Below, piece after piece: positions 33,601 to 43,821 of a stretch of DNA of 64,000 bases. Within the stretch, counting starts at the first letter, position 1, and each line of letters starts with the position of its first letter. A model generated the notes under the pieces. The model searched no databases. It saw only the letters and a program-made list of their open reading frames with translations, and had not been told where the DNA came from. The DNA is from Antedon bifida (Eukaryota > Echinodermata > Crinoidea > Comatulida > Antedonidae). A program made the position numbers and the translations under genes. Location of the stretch: positions 13,583,001 through 13,647,000 of the forward strand of contig OY727095.1 of the NCBI GenBank assembly GCA_963402885.1, given 5' to 3'.

Positions 33601-34910
33601 TTTTATTCAAAAGTTTAGTTGCCCTACATAAATGTATGGTTCCATGGAGACCTCAGGCAACCGATTTTGTGAGCACTACTTAACTGGATGTCATTATTAC
33701 ATATTTTACTTACATCATTGACGTAATTCTCTGCTGGCTGTGAGAGTGCATTTTTTGCTGCGAGTGCTCCACCGGCCCCCTATGATGTAAAATAAGTAAT
33801 CCTCTTTAATTAAATAATATCTTTATTAGATTTAAAAGAAAAACAAAAAAGCAGAAAACAATTAATCATATTATTGTAGTGCATATTTGGACAAACTAAC
33901 GTCCGTAACTTTAATTTACACAAAACAATGTAAAAGCATTTAATAATATACAAATAAATTAATGTATATGAGTGTAATTGTACTAATAATTGCATGAGGT
34001 TATATATCAACGAGGCAAAGCCGAGTTGATATTTGAGGCAAAACTTCGACAGACAACTCATTTAGGCTAACTCTGTTTTTTTCCAATGATTCCACGTCTT
34101 GCAGAGATTAATTAATCAATCTAAATTAGTACATATATCTCTCAAGAATTGTACTTCCACCGTAAAAAACCAGTCATAACATTCAAATCGCTGTGAAAGT
34201 ACAAAATAGGTGGCACGGTTGTATTTCAAAAGCAATAGTATAAAACATAAATATTTTCCAAACACGCAAAAAGATTTTTTTTCGTACACAAAAAAAGTAC
34301 TATTAAATGATCGTTTAATAGTGCGTACTATTGCATGCCATGTGACCCACATTCACCCAATCAAATAAATGACAGGAATTTATTTAGGTGTTATATAATA
34401 TCAATTAGTAGTAGGCTTAGGTCTCTATTACATTTAAAATATTAAAGAAAAGCTTTCATTATTAAATTATTTAGGCCTATCTAGGTTAGGCCTAGCTGCT
34501 ACGGATCTCCGCTGCTACCTGGTCCTAGGCTAGGTAGGCCTAGCTGCTAGCTAGTAGGCTAGCCTAAATAATATTATGGGAAGAGCCTACGTTTGTTTTA
34601 TTAACTTATTCTCGATACTCAACCTATTATGAAATGTTAGCCCAACTTTAAAAACAAGCGCAGCCAGCAGTAAAAGGTAGGCCGAAGGTGTTGATCCGAC
34701 CACAAACAAGCCTACGCAACTAAACTAGGCCAGGCCAGGTCGTCCAACTAGCACCAGACTCGTAGTAGTACTGATACGACTAGGCCTAGCCAGTTATCCG
34801 ACTCTATCTACAGTTACTGAATATATTTAGGCTTATGCACGGTAACTGACCACTTCTCATGAATATAAAATACCTTTTCTTACCAGTGCTTCAATTTGGT
34901 CATTTGACAT
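30601..34910 (-). CDS. PBDC1: PBDC1 homologue, complete, six exons, 176 aa
   Basis: Exons: 34884-34910, 33714-33779, 33050-33109, 32626-32766, 31687-31798, 30601-30725; 531 nt, all GT/AG, in frame. The vertebrate protein is PBDC1 (polysaccharide biosynthesis domain-containing 1), a conserved eukaryotic protein whose role is poorly settled. Diagnostic matches: EMQWAMKAFKHAEVYYN, LKLTKHDDEI, KWRPFCNHFDGTVEDFNYGT, LLRLDC and IQFYAIEIARNR. After that comes a short basic/acidic tail (KKKLESKQNETTKEESKS), much shorter than the long acidic repeat tail of mammals. The start MSNDQIEAL has no upstream alternative in the exon. Introns hold two family A MITEs, one SINE and a LINE fragment. Confidence 0.93.
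30788..31010. mobile_element. Family A MITE, copy 9, expanded (PBDC1 intron 5)
   Basis: The longest copy at about 223 bp: both termini are present and the interior has four to five modules of the type ATATCACTACCATATTT. Confidence 0.8.
31976..32222 (+). pseudogene. Non-LTR retrotransposon ORF2 C-terminal fragment (PBDC1 intron 4)
   Basis: An open 82-codon frame reads KWKWAGHIARRDDNRW, then EWQPRTGRRRRGRQKRRWRD, DDITTYMETATWERSARN and a stop. This is the well-known carboxyl tail that follows the reverse transcriptase in RTE/CR1-like elements and their host-gene fragments. It is 5'-truncated, GC-richer than its surroundings, and antisense to PBDC1. Only the final ~80 residues remain, so it is inactive. 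Confidence 0.8.
32797..33004. mobile_element. Family A MITE, copy 10 (PBDC1 intron 3)
   Basis: AAAGCTCTGTCTACACCATC on the left with three ATATGGTGGCGATATG-type modules; the right terminus is modified to GATAGTGTAGTTGTAGGAGTTTAA. A small TAAATAAATAAG insertion precedes it. Confidence 0.75.
33146..33425 (-). mobile_element. SINE with reverse-strand B box, copy 2 (PBDC1 intron 2)
   Basis: Best-preserved copy: AATATCTTGGATTTAATATG, GAAACATACTCCCATAATG, TACACCTGGGTGAGAGGCAA and GGATTCGAACCCACGATTC at 33400-33418. Read on the minus strand, the last is a near-consensus polymerase III B box (GGTTCGAATCC), so the tRNA-like head points to the minus strand. Confidence 0.75.
34020..34400. mobile_element. 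Family I element, partial copy in inverse orientation
   Basis: Reverse complement of 18966-19350: AAATTAGTACATATATCTCTC, ACCAGTCATAACATTCAAATCG, TACTATTAAATGATCGTTTAATAG and TGACAGGAATTTATTTAGGTG. One half only; it lies in PBDC1 intron 1. Confidence 0.8.
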
Positions 34911-35338
34911 CTTTTTCAATGAACTTTTTATACAAGGAATACACACATGTATTGTTGTGTGCGGGTGATTGGTGTGCAAGGAAGCATGGGACAAAAACGA
35001 AAGAAACTGAGGGCGCTACTGCACTCACTGTTGTCAGAGCTATTATATTCAATGGCTCTGCACTCTGTGTCAATGGCTCCTCACTGTACTGTACTGTCTG
35101 TACTCTGTCGTCTCATCATTCGTCATCGTTATTAATATTAATAAGTATAATTTCTATCAATATAATTGATATTTATATAAATAATAATATTCATCATAAT
35201 GCCATCAACATCAATTAAGATTATTAATTGGAACTACAAAACACAGAAATAAAATAAATATTTTTAGGAAACAAATATTTAATTCATTAGTATCTTATTA
35301 CGGTACATTCTATTCGGCCGTCTGCATTTTATTGGATA

Positions 35339-35456
35339 AAGCTTGGTTCCAAGTTGGAAACAATGCAAAGACGTACGTAGACGCAACGCATGCGACAGTT
35401 CGCGAATAAATGCGTTGTGCGTTCTTTGCGTTGTGTCTCTATTGTGAACCAAGATG
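35339..35456. mobile_element. Family C MITE, copy 5
   Basis: AAGCTTGGTTCCAAGTTGGA on the left and TCTCTATTGTGAACCAAGAT on the right, with GCAAAGACGTACGTAGACGC between. Confidence 0.7.
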
Positions 35457-35636
35457 GCCGGGATATAATACAATTATAAATGTAAAAGCATTTAATGATT
35501 AATTATTATTATTATATATTAAAAATACTGAAGGCTTAACTTAGTTAGGCTAGGCCTACTACATTATTCAATTATTAATATAGAACTTAGAAGAGCCTAT
35601 CTCATTTCTCATTAACATATTCTCGATACTCAACCT

Positions 35637-35716
35637 ACAATGCAAAGACGTACGTAGACGCAATGCCAGCGAAATTCGCAAATAAATGCGCTCATACGTC
35701 ATTGCGTTGTGTCTTT
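35637..35716. mobile_element. Family C MITE fragment
   Basis: GCAAAGACGTACGTAGACGC repeats from copy 5, followed by ATTCGCAAATAAATGCG. The 50 bp before it (CTCGATACTCAACCTA) also recur at 34610-34630, so a small local duplication is likely. Confidence 0.55.
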
Positions 35717-35830
35717 AGATATAATAAAATTAGTGAATATAAAATAAATTTGCTTCTTCATGAGTATAGAGTTATACACTATATTATAATACATATCAAG
35801 GTAAATACAAAATATGGTTCCGTTCTAGTT

Positions 35831-38441
35831 TTAAAAGCAGAAATTAGTCGACGTCATCAGAGAACCAACTTCCATTACTAAACCTGCGAGAAACTTGAGA
35901 AGGCGATCGAAGATGATTACGTCATTAACAGTAGCGTTCACCGATGTACTATTAGTGGTAGCATTAAAGGTGTATGTAATGTCTTTCAAATTGATCTGCA
36001 AGAATAAAATAAATAAATTACAATATCGAGTGATATGCGCACGAATAAAACTCGTAAAATGATTCAACAATGTTTGAACGTGAGCGCCAAATATTCGTGG
36101 CGTCATTGACGGTAACCCAACACGTTTCCACACCATACGTGTGATTGATAATTCTCCTATAGTGTTATTATCGAAATAATATTATTTTAATTGATGTGCA
36201 TAAAATCTTTGATTGAAATTGACGATAATCAGATAACACCTTACCCAACGTTTAATGCAATTGGTTACTGTGTGCATTTTAACAATCTCATTATTTGGAG
36301 AGGAAACTAAGAATAGCGTGTTTGTGAAATGTTGATGGTACCTCTTCAATCCTCGCTGAAAGTTAAATGGTCAACAATAAAATAATTTCATCCTGTCTGA
36401 GCTTAGTAAAATAATTAGGAAATATACCAATGTCATGTCACTCACCGATTATATATCTTATGTCGGTAACGACATTAACAATAACACTTTTATAGCGCAC
36501 ATTTTGAAGATCGGAAATACAGATTGAATTAAAATATAATCACAAATTAAATGTTGTACGGTACTTACACAAGGATTGCTTATGTTCGTTAGACGTTGAA
36601 GAAATCGAAAATGCCGAATTGAACCGTTGGTCTAAAAAACAAAAAAGATAATAATTAGCACGTAGACAGATGAACTTTCACGGATACGTACCGATGTATG
36701 CATGTAGCTACCTTTTGTGGTTTGATTGAACCATGGCATAAATATACTTAACGCTATAAAACCTCTTTCCTCCCATAAAACTTGGTTGCCACACTGGAAC
36801 GTAAGCGCACCGTAAGTATGACCAATCACATTCTACATTTCGGATGATCCATCACGTCGATACATTGCGCCCAAATGGGAAACAAGTTTTAATGAACATT
36901 TTGTGAAATGTATTTAAATAAGCCTGGTGATGATCTCATTTATAGTTATTCCATCATTATCATTAGTCGAAACTACCGGTCTTTCCTTGGGGAGAAAAGT
37001 GTTGTTAGAGCCCCATCCATGGCAATATCTTGAGCTAAATGCTAATAATATGACAACTGTTAGTGCTTCAATCCATTACAATCGTATAATGAGCAAATGA
37101 CAATTGTTGTTAGTGCCTCGATTCATGACAATTCTTAATTTATATATTTCAAATTAACCAAATAGATTTTTTTTTATCTAAGCCTACATTTTCGATGTTA
37201 TTAATATTATTTGTTATCACTGATATAGATTAATTTTCCCTTATTTAGAAGTATATAATTATAGTAGATACATAATGCTACTTACAGTTGATATGGTAGA
37301 GTTCAACTTGGTATAAAGTTGATAGAGATTGTCCGGTGCAAGTTCGATTTGACAAGATTGTGTCAGGTTTGATGGTATAGTAGCAGTCACCATAGTGAAT
37401 ATCAATGCTGTAATGTATAATCATCATATTACAATGCTCAGTATTTTGCAACTTTGTGCTCGAACGGCTTTCAACTAAGCCGCGTATAATAATGTACCGT
37501 ATTGTATACACGTAAGACATTAAGCGCAACATATTTTAGGCTACCCTTTTCCCGGGTTCTAATCTATCGGACAGCTTGCTTTATAGACCAGTGCCCCAAG
37601 TCTGTAGTTCTAGTCTAGTTTATGTTAGTCCACCAGTCGGTGTTTCGATTTTTGTCTGAAAACTATACAAAAGTATTATACGTATGAAACGCCATATGTG
37701 CCAAAATATTTATCTTTTTACTAATTTCGGACTACAACCTAGACTAGTTGTTTTATTTCCGGACTAAGTATATCGCTTATGAAAAGTCAATATTCCATAA
37801 CAAAAAGTATGACTAAATATGCACATTAACCCGCCAAATATAACGGTGCAAATGTAACTGTCCTATTTTATAGGCCTAAGTTTCTAATAAACAAATAGTA
37901 GAAAGATGAGATATCCTCTATATGAAGAAGGACTGAATGAAAAATATGTTAAACTCTTTTTTGAATTAAAACGATTGGAGAATCATTTGTTTTAAAATGT
38001 ATAGTTTCGTATAATGTTTGAACTTTTATTTTCTATCGAGTCACGGTTGACTATACCAATTCCCTAAAACAATGTATTCTGTATTTGATAAAATGTCATA
38101 TAATATTTAAGTAACTTTATTTATTAATTGATTGAAAAAAAAATATATAAAAAATGTTCTACCATTGCCCAGAATTAAATGATTGAAACTAATAATATAT
38201 TAAAAATTAAAAAAAAGAAGAAAACTAGCATTGAAAAACAATTATGATAATTATATCAGTTAACCCACTGGGCTAAACTGGAAGGGTTACCCTCTTTAAA
38301 GATGGTTGAAATAAAAATAAATTATATCAAATAACCATAAAATGTTTATCAAGCCCAAGACTTGCCAATTCTACAATTGGAAACAAAAAACAAAAACTGT
38401 TAAACAATGTTCTTACCCATAATACTGATGGTTAACTTCAT
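35831..38441 (-). CDS. Candidate secreted glycoprotein, 124 aa, four exons; possible helical cytokine-like protein
   Basis: Reconstructed from splice signals: 38417-38441, 37286-37407, 36569-36631, 35831-35995. The coding pieces are 25, 122, 63 and 165 nt, with clean donors (GGTAAGA, GTAAGT, GTAAGT) and acceptors (TTACAG, TTTTTTAG, CTTGCAG); intron phases are 1, 0, 0. The protein opens with a clear signal peptide (MKLTISIMALIFTMVTA). The mature part has seven N-glycosylation sequons (N22, N44, N51, N65, N81, N85, N90), three cysteines (C27, C70, C123) and no other hydrophobic anchor. Likely helices: about 34-48, 54-66 and 94-116. No family recognised. Small size, secretion, glycosylation and predicted helices suggest, but do not prove, a short-chain cytokine-like ligand. 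A TATA box lies about 95 bp upstream. No clear poly(A) signal seen downstream. Confidence 0.6.
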
Positions 38442-38534
38442 GTTTATTAACTTTTAAACAAATTTGGTATACTTAACAAATAAGTTGTCTCAACTGCTCT
38501 GGATAAACTATTTGAAAGTTATCCATTCATCCTT

Positions 38535-38545
38535 CTTTTATATAG
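38535..38545 (-). promoter_or_regulatory. TATA box of the secreted-protein gene
   Basis: CTATATAAAAG on the minus strand, 94 bases above the start codon, a natural distance for a TATA-driven start with a short 5' UTR. It supports the first exon and inducible-type transcription. Inference. Confidence 0.45.
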
Positions 38546-38962
38546 TACAAGATTGTCAGATTTTCATTGTTAACAATCCTCAAACTATTTGTGGCCATCT
38601 ATCTCATTTATTAAGAGTAAAAGACAGATAAAAGGCTTTAAATGTTACATAAACAAAAATTAGGGAAAATTGAAGAATCTAGGCCCATTGGTGCAGTAAA
38701 CAATACACGCCATATTTAACTAATTACTATATTCAGTACTACCGTTAGGATTTTTCTGCCTGTACCGGAAACAAGATATATTGTGTACCTATTCTTATTG
38801 CATAATCAAAAATACCACATGTCATGTTTACCTAATGACGTAATTAAACTTTTAACCAATGAAACATCCGTATTGTTGTGAAACAGTACACCTATTTCCG
38901 GTATCAAATTGCAATCAAACAGGTTAAAAATCAATGATTTTGTTAACAAATACGTTGTAATT

Positions 38963-39085
38963 AAAGGATATAAGAGTGGTGGTTCAAATTCATGAATATA
39001 AAAAAGGATATAAGAGTGGTGGTTCAAATTCATGAATATAAAAAGGATAATAATAAGAGTGGTGGTTCAAATTCATGAATATAAA
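38963..39085. repeat. Three tandem copies of a 38-42 bp unit
   Basis: AGAGTGGTGGTTCAAATTCA followed by TGAATATAAAAAGGATA, three times in a row with indels in the A-rich linker. Confidence 0.85.
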
Positions 39086-39637
39086 AAAGTGTACAGTATA
39101 CAAGAGTGGCGAATCCGAATAGGCACGCGCAATCTCCCCTCTTATCCACATAATACTTCTGCAGCCCCCACAGCCCCTATACCAATATTGGATATAATGA
39201 ATATTATTAATAGATAGATATAGATAAATTTTTGCAACAACAATATTAAAATTCCGATTTAAATAAGCATCTTTAGAATTCTTTTCCATTTAAAGGTCAC
39301 GATGATTTCATTTTAGGTTCTAAGAAAAGATTTAGATCCAAAGGTTAAATTCACAAAGGTGTGAATGAATATTTGGGTTTGGAAATAGAAAGCAGGCTTC
39401 CCTTATACCCCATATACAAATATCTTGACTCATACAGTGAATTTCAGCGTTTTATACCAAACTATATCATTTAGGCCCTACCTGGTAACATTATAAAATC
39501 GTATACTGGAGTAAATCCATAACACTTTATAACGAATAGACATTCTAATAACGTTTGTAATTTAATATGTTGAAACTATTGTATACCTTGAGAAATTTTA
39601 CTTAATATATTGGCGCATTATAAGCGCTTTTATTATA

Positions 39638-40010
39638 TGTATTTATTCGAATAAACGCCCCGCTTTAAATAAACTCCCCACTCGAATATACGCCTTAAAT
39701 AGTGGGGCGTTTATTGATTTCATCGGATAAACCACATGGACATATACAAAATATTGTATTACAACACATTTCTATTTGTAGTAGAATTAATTCATAGACT
39801 GCCATAATCTACAAATTATCGAGCTTTTTGATACAATATTTTAATATATTAATTGTGTTGTATTTGTTCATATCTAGGGGGGATTTATTTGATTATACAT
39901 GTTACCATATTACATCCCCAAAAAATAAAGCCTCTCCCGAATAAACGTCCCTCTAAAAACCTTCCTGAACAATAAATGCCCCGGGACGTTTTTTCGAATA
40001 AATGCGGTAT
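39638..40010. mobile_element. Family K MITE, full-length copy
   Basis: About 373 bp. The left arm TATTTATTCGAATAAACGCC mirrors the right arm GGGACGTTTTTTCGAATAAATG. Subterminal arms include CGAATATACGCCTTAAATAG and CCGAATAAACGTCCC. Each arm is itself rich in the TTCGAA palindrome. Confidence 0.8.
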
Positions 40011-40620
40011 ACATTTTTTAAGACGTTGTATCGCCACTTACAAACATTATACTATTTTGTTAAATAATGTGTACTGGACCCATTTCATAAGTTTGATCAT
40101 AAAACGCAAAAGTATATTTTATTTGACTAGATTGCTCTACAGGCATACGAAATAAAGATAATATAATGATAATAATGATTAACTACTTGATTTGACATTA
40201 TTTTTCTTCGCCTGTAACAGCCGCGCGAGCACGACGTAATGTTTCCGGCCGCTTTAATTACAACAAGCGTAAACACCACAATCTTCCCCATGGCTGATCT
40301 CTCACAGTGTTGTGGTTTAGGGATTATTGTGAATACAAATAATGATTATCAAAAAACAATTACGGGTTGCAGTCAGCGAAGCGCTAAAATACCGTTTTCC
40401 AAGTAATGTCATTGCTTTTATTTGGAAATTGTAATGATACTGTTCGGTTCGTGATCACTGTAGGCCTATACCTGTTCATACAAAAGTTGTTTATTGGATA
40501 ACCTTTTGATTAATTGATTCATTGAGCTATTCTTGGTAAAAATCGACTAATGGTTCCTGTGCCCGGTTATTCCTTCCACCGATTATTCATTGATTTTGGA
40601 AGATTCCAATAATAATATTA

Positions 40621-41065
40621 GACCTAATTGTAGGCATATTATTGATTTGCTAACATTTTCAGTAATTGAAGGATTCATCGAGTTATTGATCGATTGATGA
40701 TTGGTTATCGATCGATTCCATGATTGATTATCGATCGATACCGATATTTTATCAAATAGTGATGCCAATATTAATAATAATAGACCTAATTGTATTATTA
40801 TTGATTTGCTAACGTTTTCAGTAATTGAATGATTCATCGAGTTATTGATCGATTGATGATTGGTTATCGATCGATTCCATGATTGGTTATCGATCGATTC
40901 TGATATTTAATCAAATAATGATGCCAATAATAATATAGACCTAATTGTATTATTATTGATTTGATAACATTTTTCAGTAATTGAATGATTCATCGAGTTA
41001 TTGATCGATCGATGATTGGTTATCGATCGATTCCATGATTGGTTATCGACGATTCCGATATTTAA
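40621..41065. repeat. Tandem repeat of about 155-162 bp, three copies
   Basis: Units start at GACCTAATTGTA (40621, 40783, 40938). Each has TTCAGTAATTGAATGATTCATCGAG, several ATCGATCGAT words and GATATTTAATCAAATA. The ATCGAT-rich middle is self-complementary. Confidence 0.9.
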
Positions 41066-41336
41066 TCAAATATTATTGAATACGTGATCAAATAAATATA
41101 ACTGAATGTCGTTGAAAATATCTTTTTAAATGTTAAAATAGATTTAAAATTCAGTAGTCAAATCTAAAGTGTTACAAATGATATTAACCGTACCGTATAC
41201 CTTCACACTTCGTCATCATCATATGCATTTAAATTGTTACTTTAATTTCGAAATTGATTGTATTTGTTTTTTCATGAGAAATTTAACAAACAAGGTGCCA
41301 TAAAGGGCTGTGATTGTGGAAAAAATTCCGTTCATA

Positions 41337-41450
41337 ACGCTTCCCCACTAGGACGTAACGCAAAGACGTCGCGCAACGCAAGGACACTTGACCATTGACA
41401 CTACACGGACGGCTTTGCACCCAACCATTGCGTATAAAGCTATAACACAA
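41337..41450. mobile_element. Family C MITE fragment
   Basis: CGCTTCCCCACTAGGACGTAACGCAAAGACG then a core diverging from the other copies; no mirrored right end. Confidence 0.5.
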
Positions 41451-43821
41451 TGTGTTTGATATCAAAACATATAGCATTTTACGTGATCGTAAACAAAAAA
41501 TAAAAATCTTTTTTTTCTGTAGAAAAGGTTAACAAATCCCCGAGGACGGCAAAATCGGATGGTTGTCAAACGTATTCAATGTCCAGCTGGAAAATGCAAT
41601 GATATTCTAATGTCATCTTTATTTATTTATACAATTATGATATTGATTCTATACATCCTCGCGCACAATACGAATACATCTCACAGGTGTTGCAATTTAC
41701 TTGTTGATTATTTAGCTCGGAGCCAACATTGTAAGCCTGTCATTACCTTCCCTGGAGTGAGACCATTCCCTGTGGGTGAATGCAAGGTATAGATTTATTA
41801 AAAGTCCCTAAAAATTCAGAACCCAAATGTACCGACGTACGTCGCCATTATCCGACAATCGTGTTGTCATCGTTGTGTTTATACATGACAAATACGTTCT
41901 ATGAAAAGCATATAGCGTAATGTTTCGCTCGAAGACATTCATGTCGTAGTTTGAGAGGACATATTGTGTAGTATCTAAGTTGAAAGAATGTTATCAATCG
42001 ATAGCTATAGTTATAAGGCATTATGAGTAAAATAAAAATCTGTGATTAACAATTCTAGGAGTCCAGCTGCAGCTGTTGCTGATAACATGTATGACAATAT
42101 TCAATAATAAACCTCTGCCTTGTCATATTTCACGATAACCATTCATGATTCGTTACTGCATCGCATTAAGGCACTATCATGTTGCTTGTTTGCATCAGCT
42201 ACGATACTACATTCATACATACCATTATTATTTAAGTGCCCGTTCATAAAACAAATATCGGAGATTTCACATTAAAATAATGCTATTAATAACGCTGAAC
42301 AAATTACCATAAGAAGTGCGCTATAATGCATGAATGTACCATTAGGCCTACATATTCATAATGTTATTTATGGTCGTAGAAGGTCACGTGTGCATGTTTA
42401 ATATCGATACATCGGATTCTGAAGATTGTTTTCTATAGTATATATCTGTGCTGGTATTCTCATCTTAACATCTAAAAAAAAAACTTTAATATAAATTGGA
42501 TTTTTGAAGTGTGTATCTAAAATCAATATTGGGCCAATTAGATATTTGACACGTGTATATTTCAAATATAACTATATTCGCCATAATAAATCAATAGATA
42601 ATCTTCGCAAGACTGCTAGAATTACTTTTATCACCTTCAGCAATATCAAACGGTCTGTACAAGTATATCACATCCTAAAGGATTATATTCGTGCTGTAAA
42701 TGTACGTTTTACAGTAGAAATTATTATTATTGTGTAAATTGTTATAACGAGATATTTCGGGGTAGTTAAATTACTTTGGATGCCAACGGGTGCAGACTAC
42801 TTAATTGAGACATTAACAGCTTAACTACATCAATATTACACTAATCGTTATATAATACCATTGGGAGTGATTTATATAAATTTGAATCTATAGTTTTAAT
42901 GAATCTGTGACGTGATATATATATTCCTCTGTTTGATTAATGTGTTTCCATTTCACCATTACGAATCATCTTTCATATTTCTCTCTATGTCCTCCCCTCT
43001 CCTCCCATCTTGACCTTCTTAAACCTCACACGACATACATTCATGACAAATCTCATTATTAATATATGGCTCTGCATTCTCCTCTCCCCCACCCGCTATC
43101 CATCACCCTCTCCCCCACCTCTACTCATCTTTATCTTATGTAGCACCTATCAAAAGTTTGATAAAAGTTGTCTGACCTTTTGACGTAATAGGGATGCAAA
43201 AATGTTTTGGTTGATTGACATGTATACAGTTTTTTTCTTTGCATTCGTTTAAGAATATGATATCAAAAAATGATGTTGATCTTATTGCATTTCTCAATTT
43301 CAATTATTGTCATTAGTTTTAGAATTACTAGAATTCTGTAACTGAAATATAAATTTAGATAAATCCCAACATTGTGTTTACAGCAGTAACTTGAGTGATG
43401 GTTCGGATGATTTATTGAGAGATATTCTGTTTAAAAAAAATATGAGACAAGATTCCGGAACTAAATGTTAGCCAAATTAATCGAATAGATATTAAATGAC
43501 CGTTTGTCGTTATCACCAATAGCTATAAGTGTATCGTTTTATTGCTCTAAGTGGTAATGGAATTATCAGAAACAGTTTATGTTCAATCCCATGATTGCAA
43601 TGATCGAAGAACCAAGTCGTATACAGCCAACTAATAACAATACAGAGCGAGGAGGAGATGTAATTGGTAACAATCGCTGCAGACAGCATCGGTTAAGTAA
43701 ACTCGCTAAATGAATCATTTAGCGCCGTTCCTTCGTTGAGGAGGCAAGTGTACACAGTGCACAGCACGTACGTTATACGTAGATACCATCTTTAGTGAAC
43801 TAGTCCTGACGGGTTGCGATC

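Larger units (their letters stand above)
38442..43625. other. Intergenic interval without recognisable genes
   Basis: Between the secreted-protein gene and the receptor gene I find no exon I can support. It contains a three-copy repeat (38963-39085), a family K element (39638-40010), a ClaI-like tandem repeat (40621-41065) and a family C fragment (41337-41450), plus a pyrimidine-rich tract at about 43070-43130. Confidence 0.5.

Noticed and set aside
34859..35218. 119-codon plus-strand frame over the PBDC1 start
   Set aside because: Overlaps PBDC1 exon 1 antisense and ends in AT-rich low-complexity sequence; no family features.
42504..42737. 77-codon frame upstream of the receptor gene
   Set aside because: Biased towards Ile/Tyr/Arg as expected for AT-rich DNA, no recognisable domain; a decayed retroelement is possible but unsupported.
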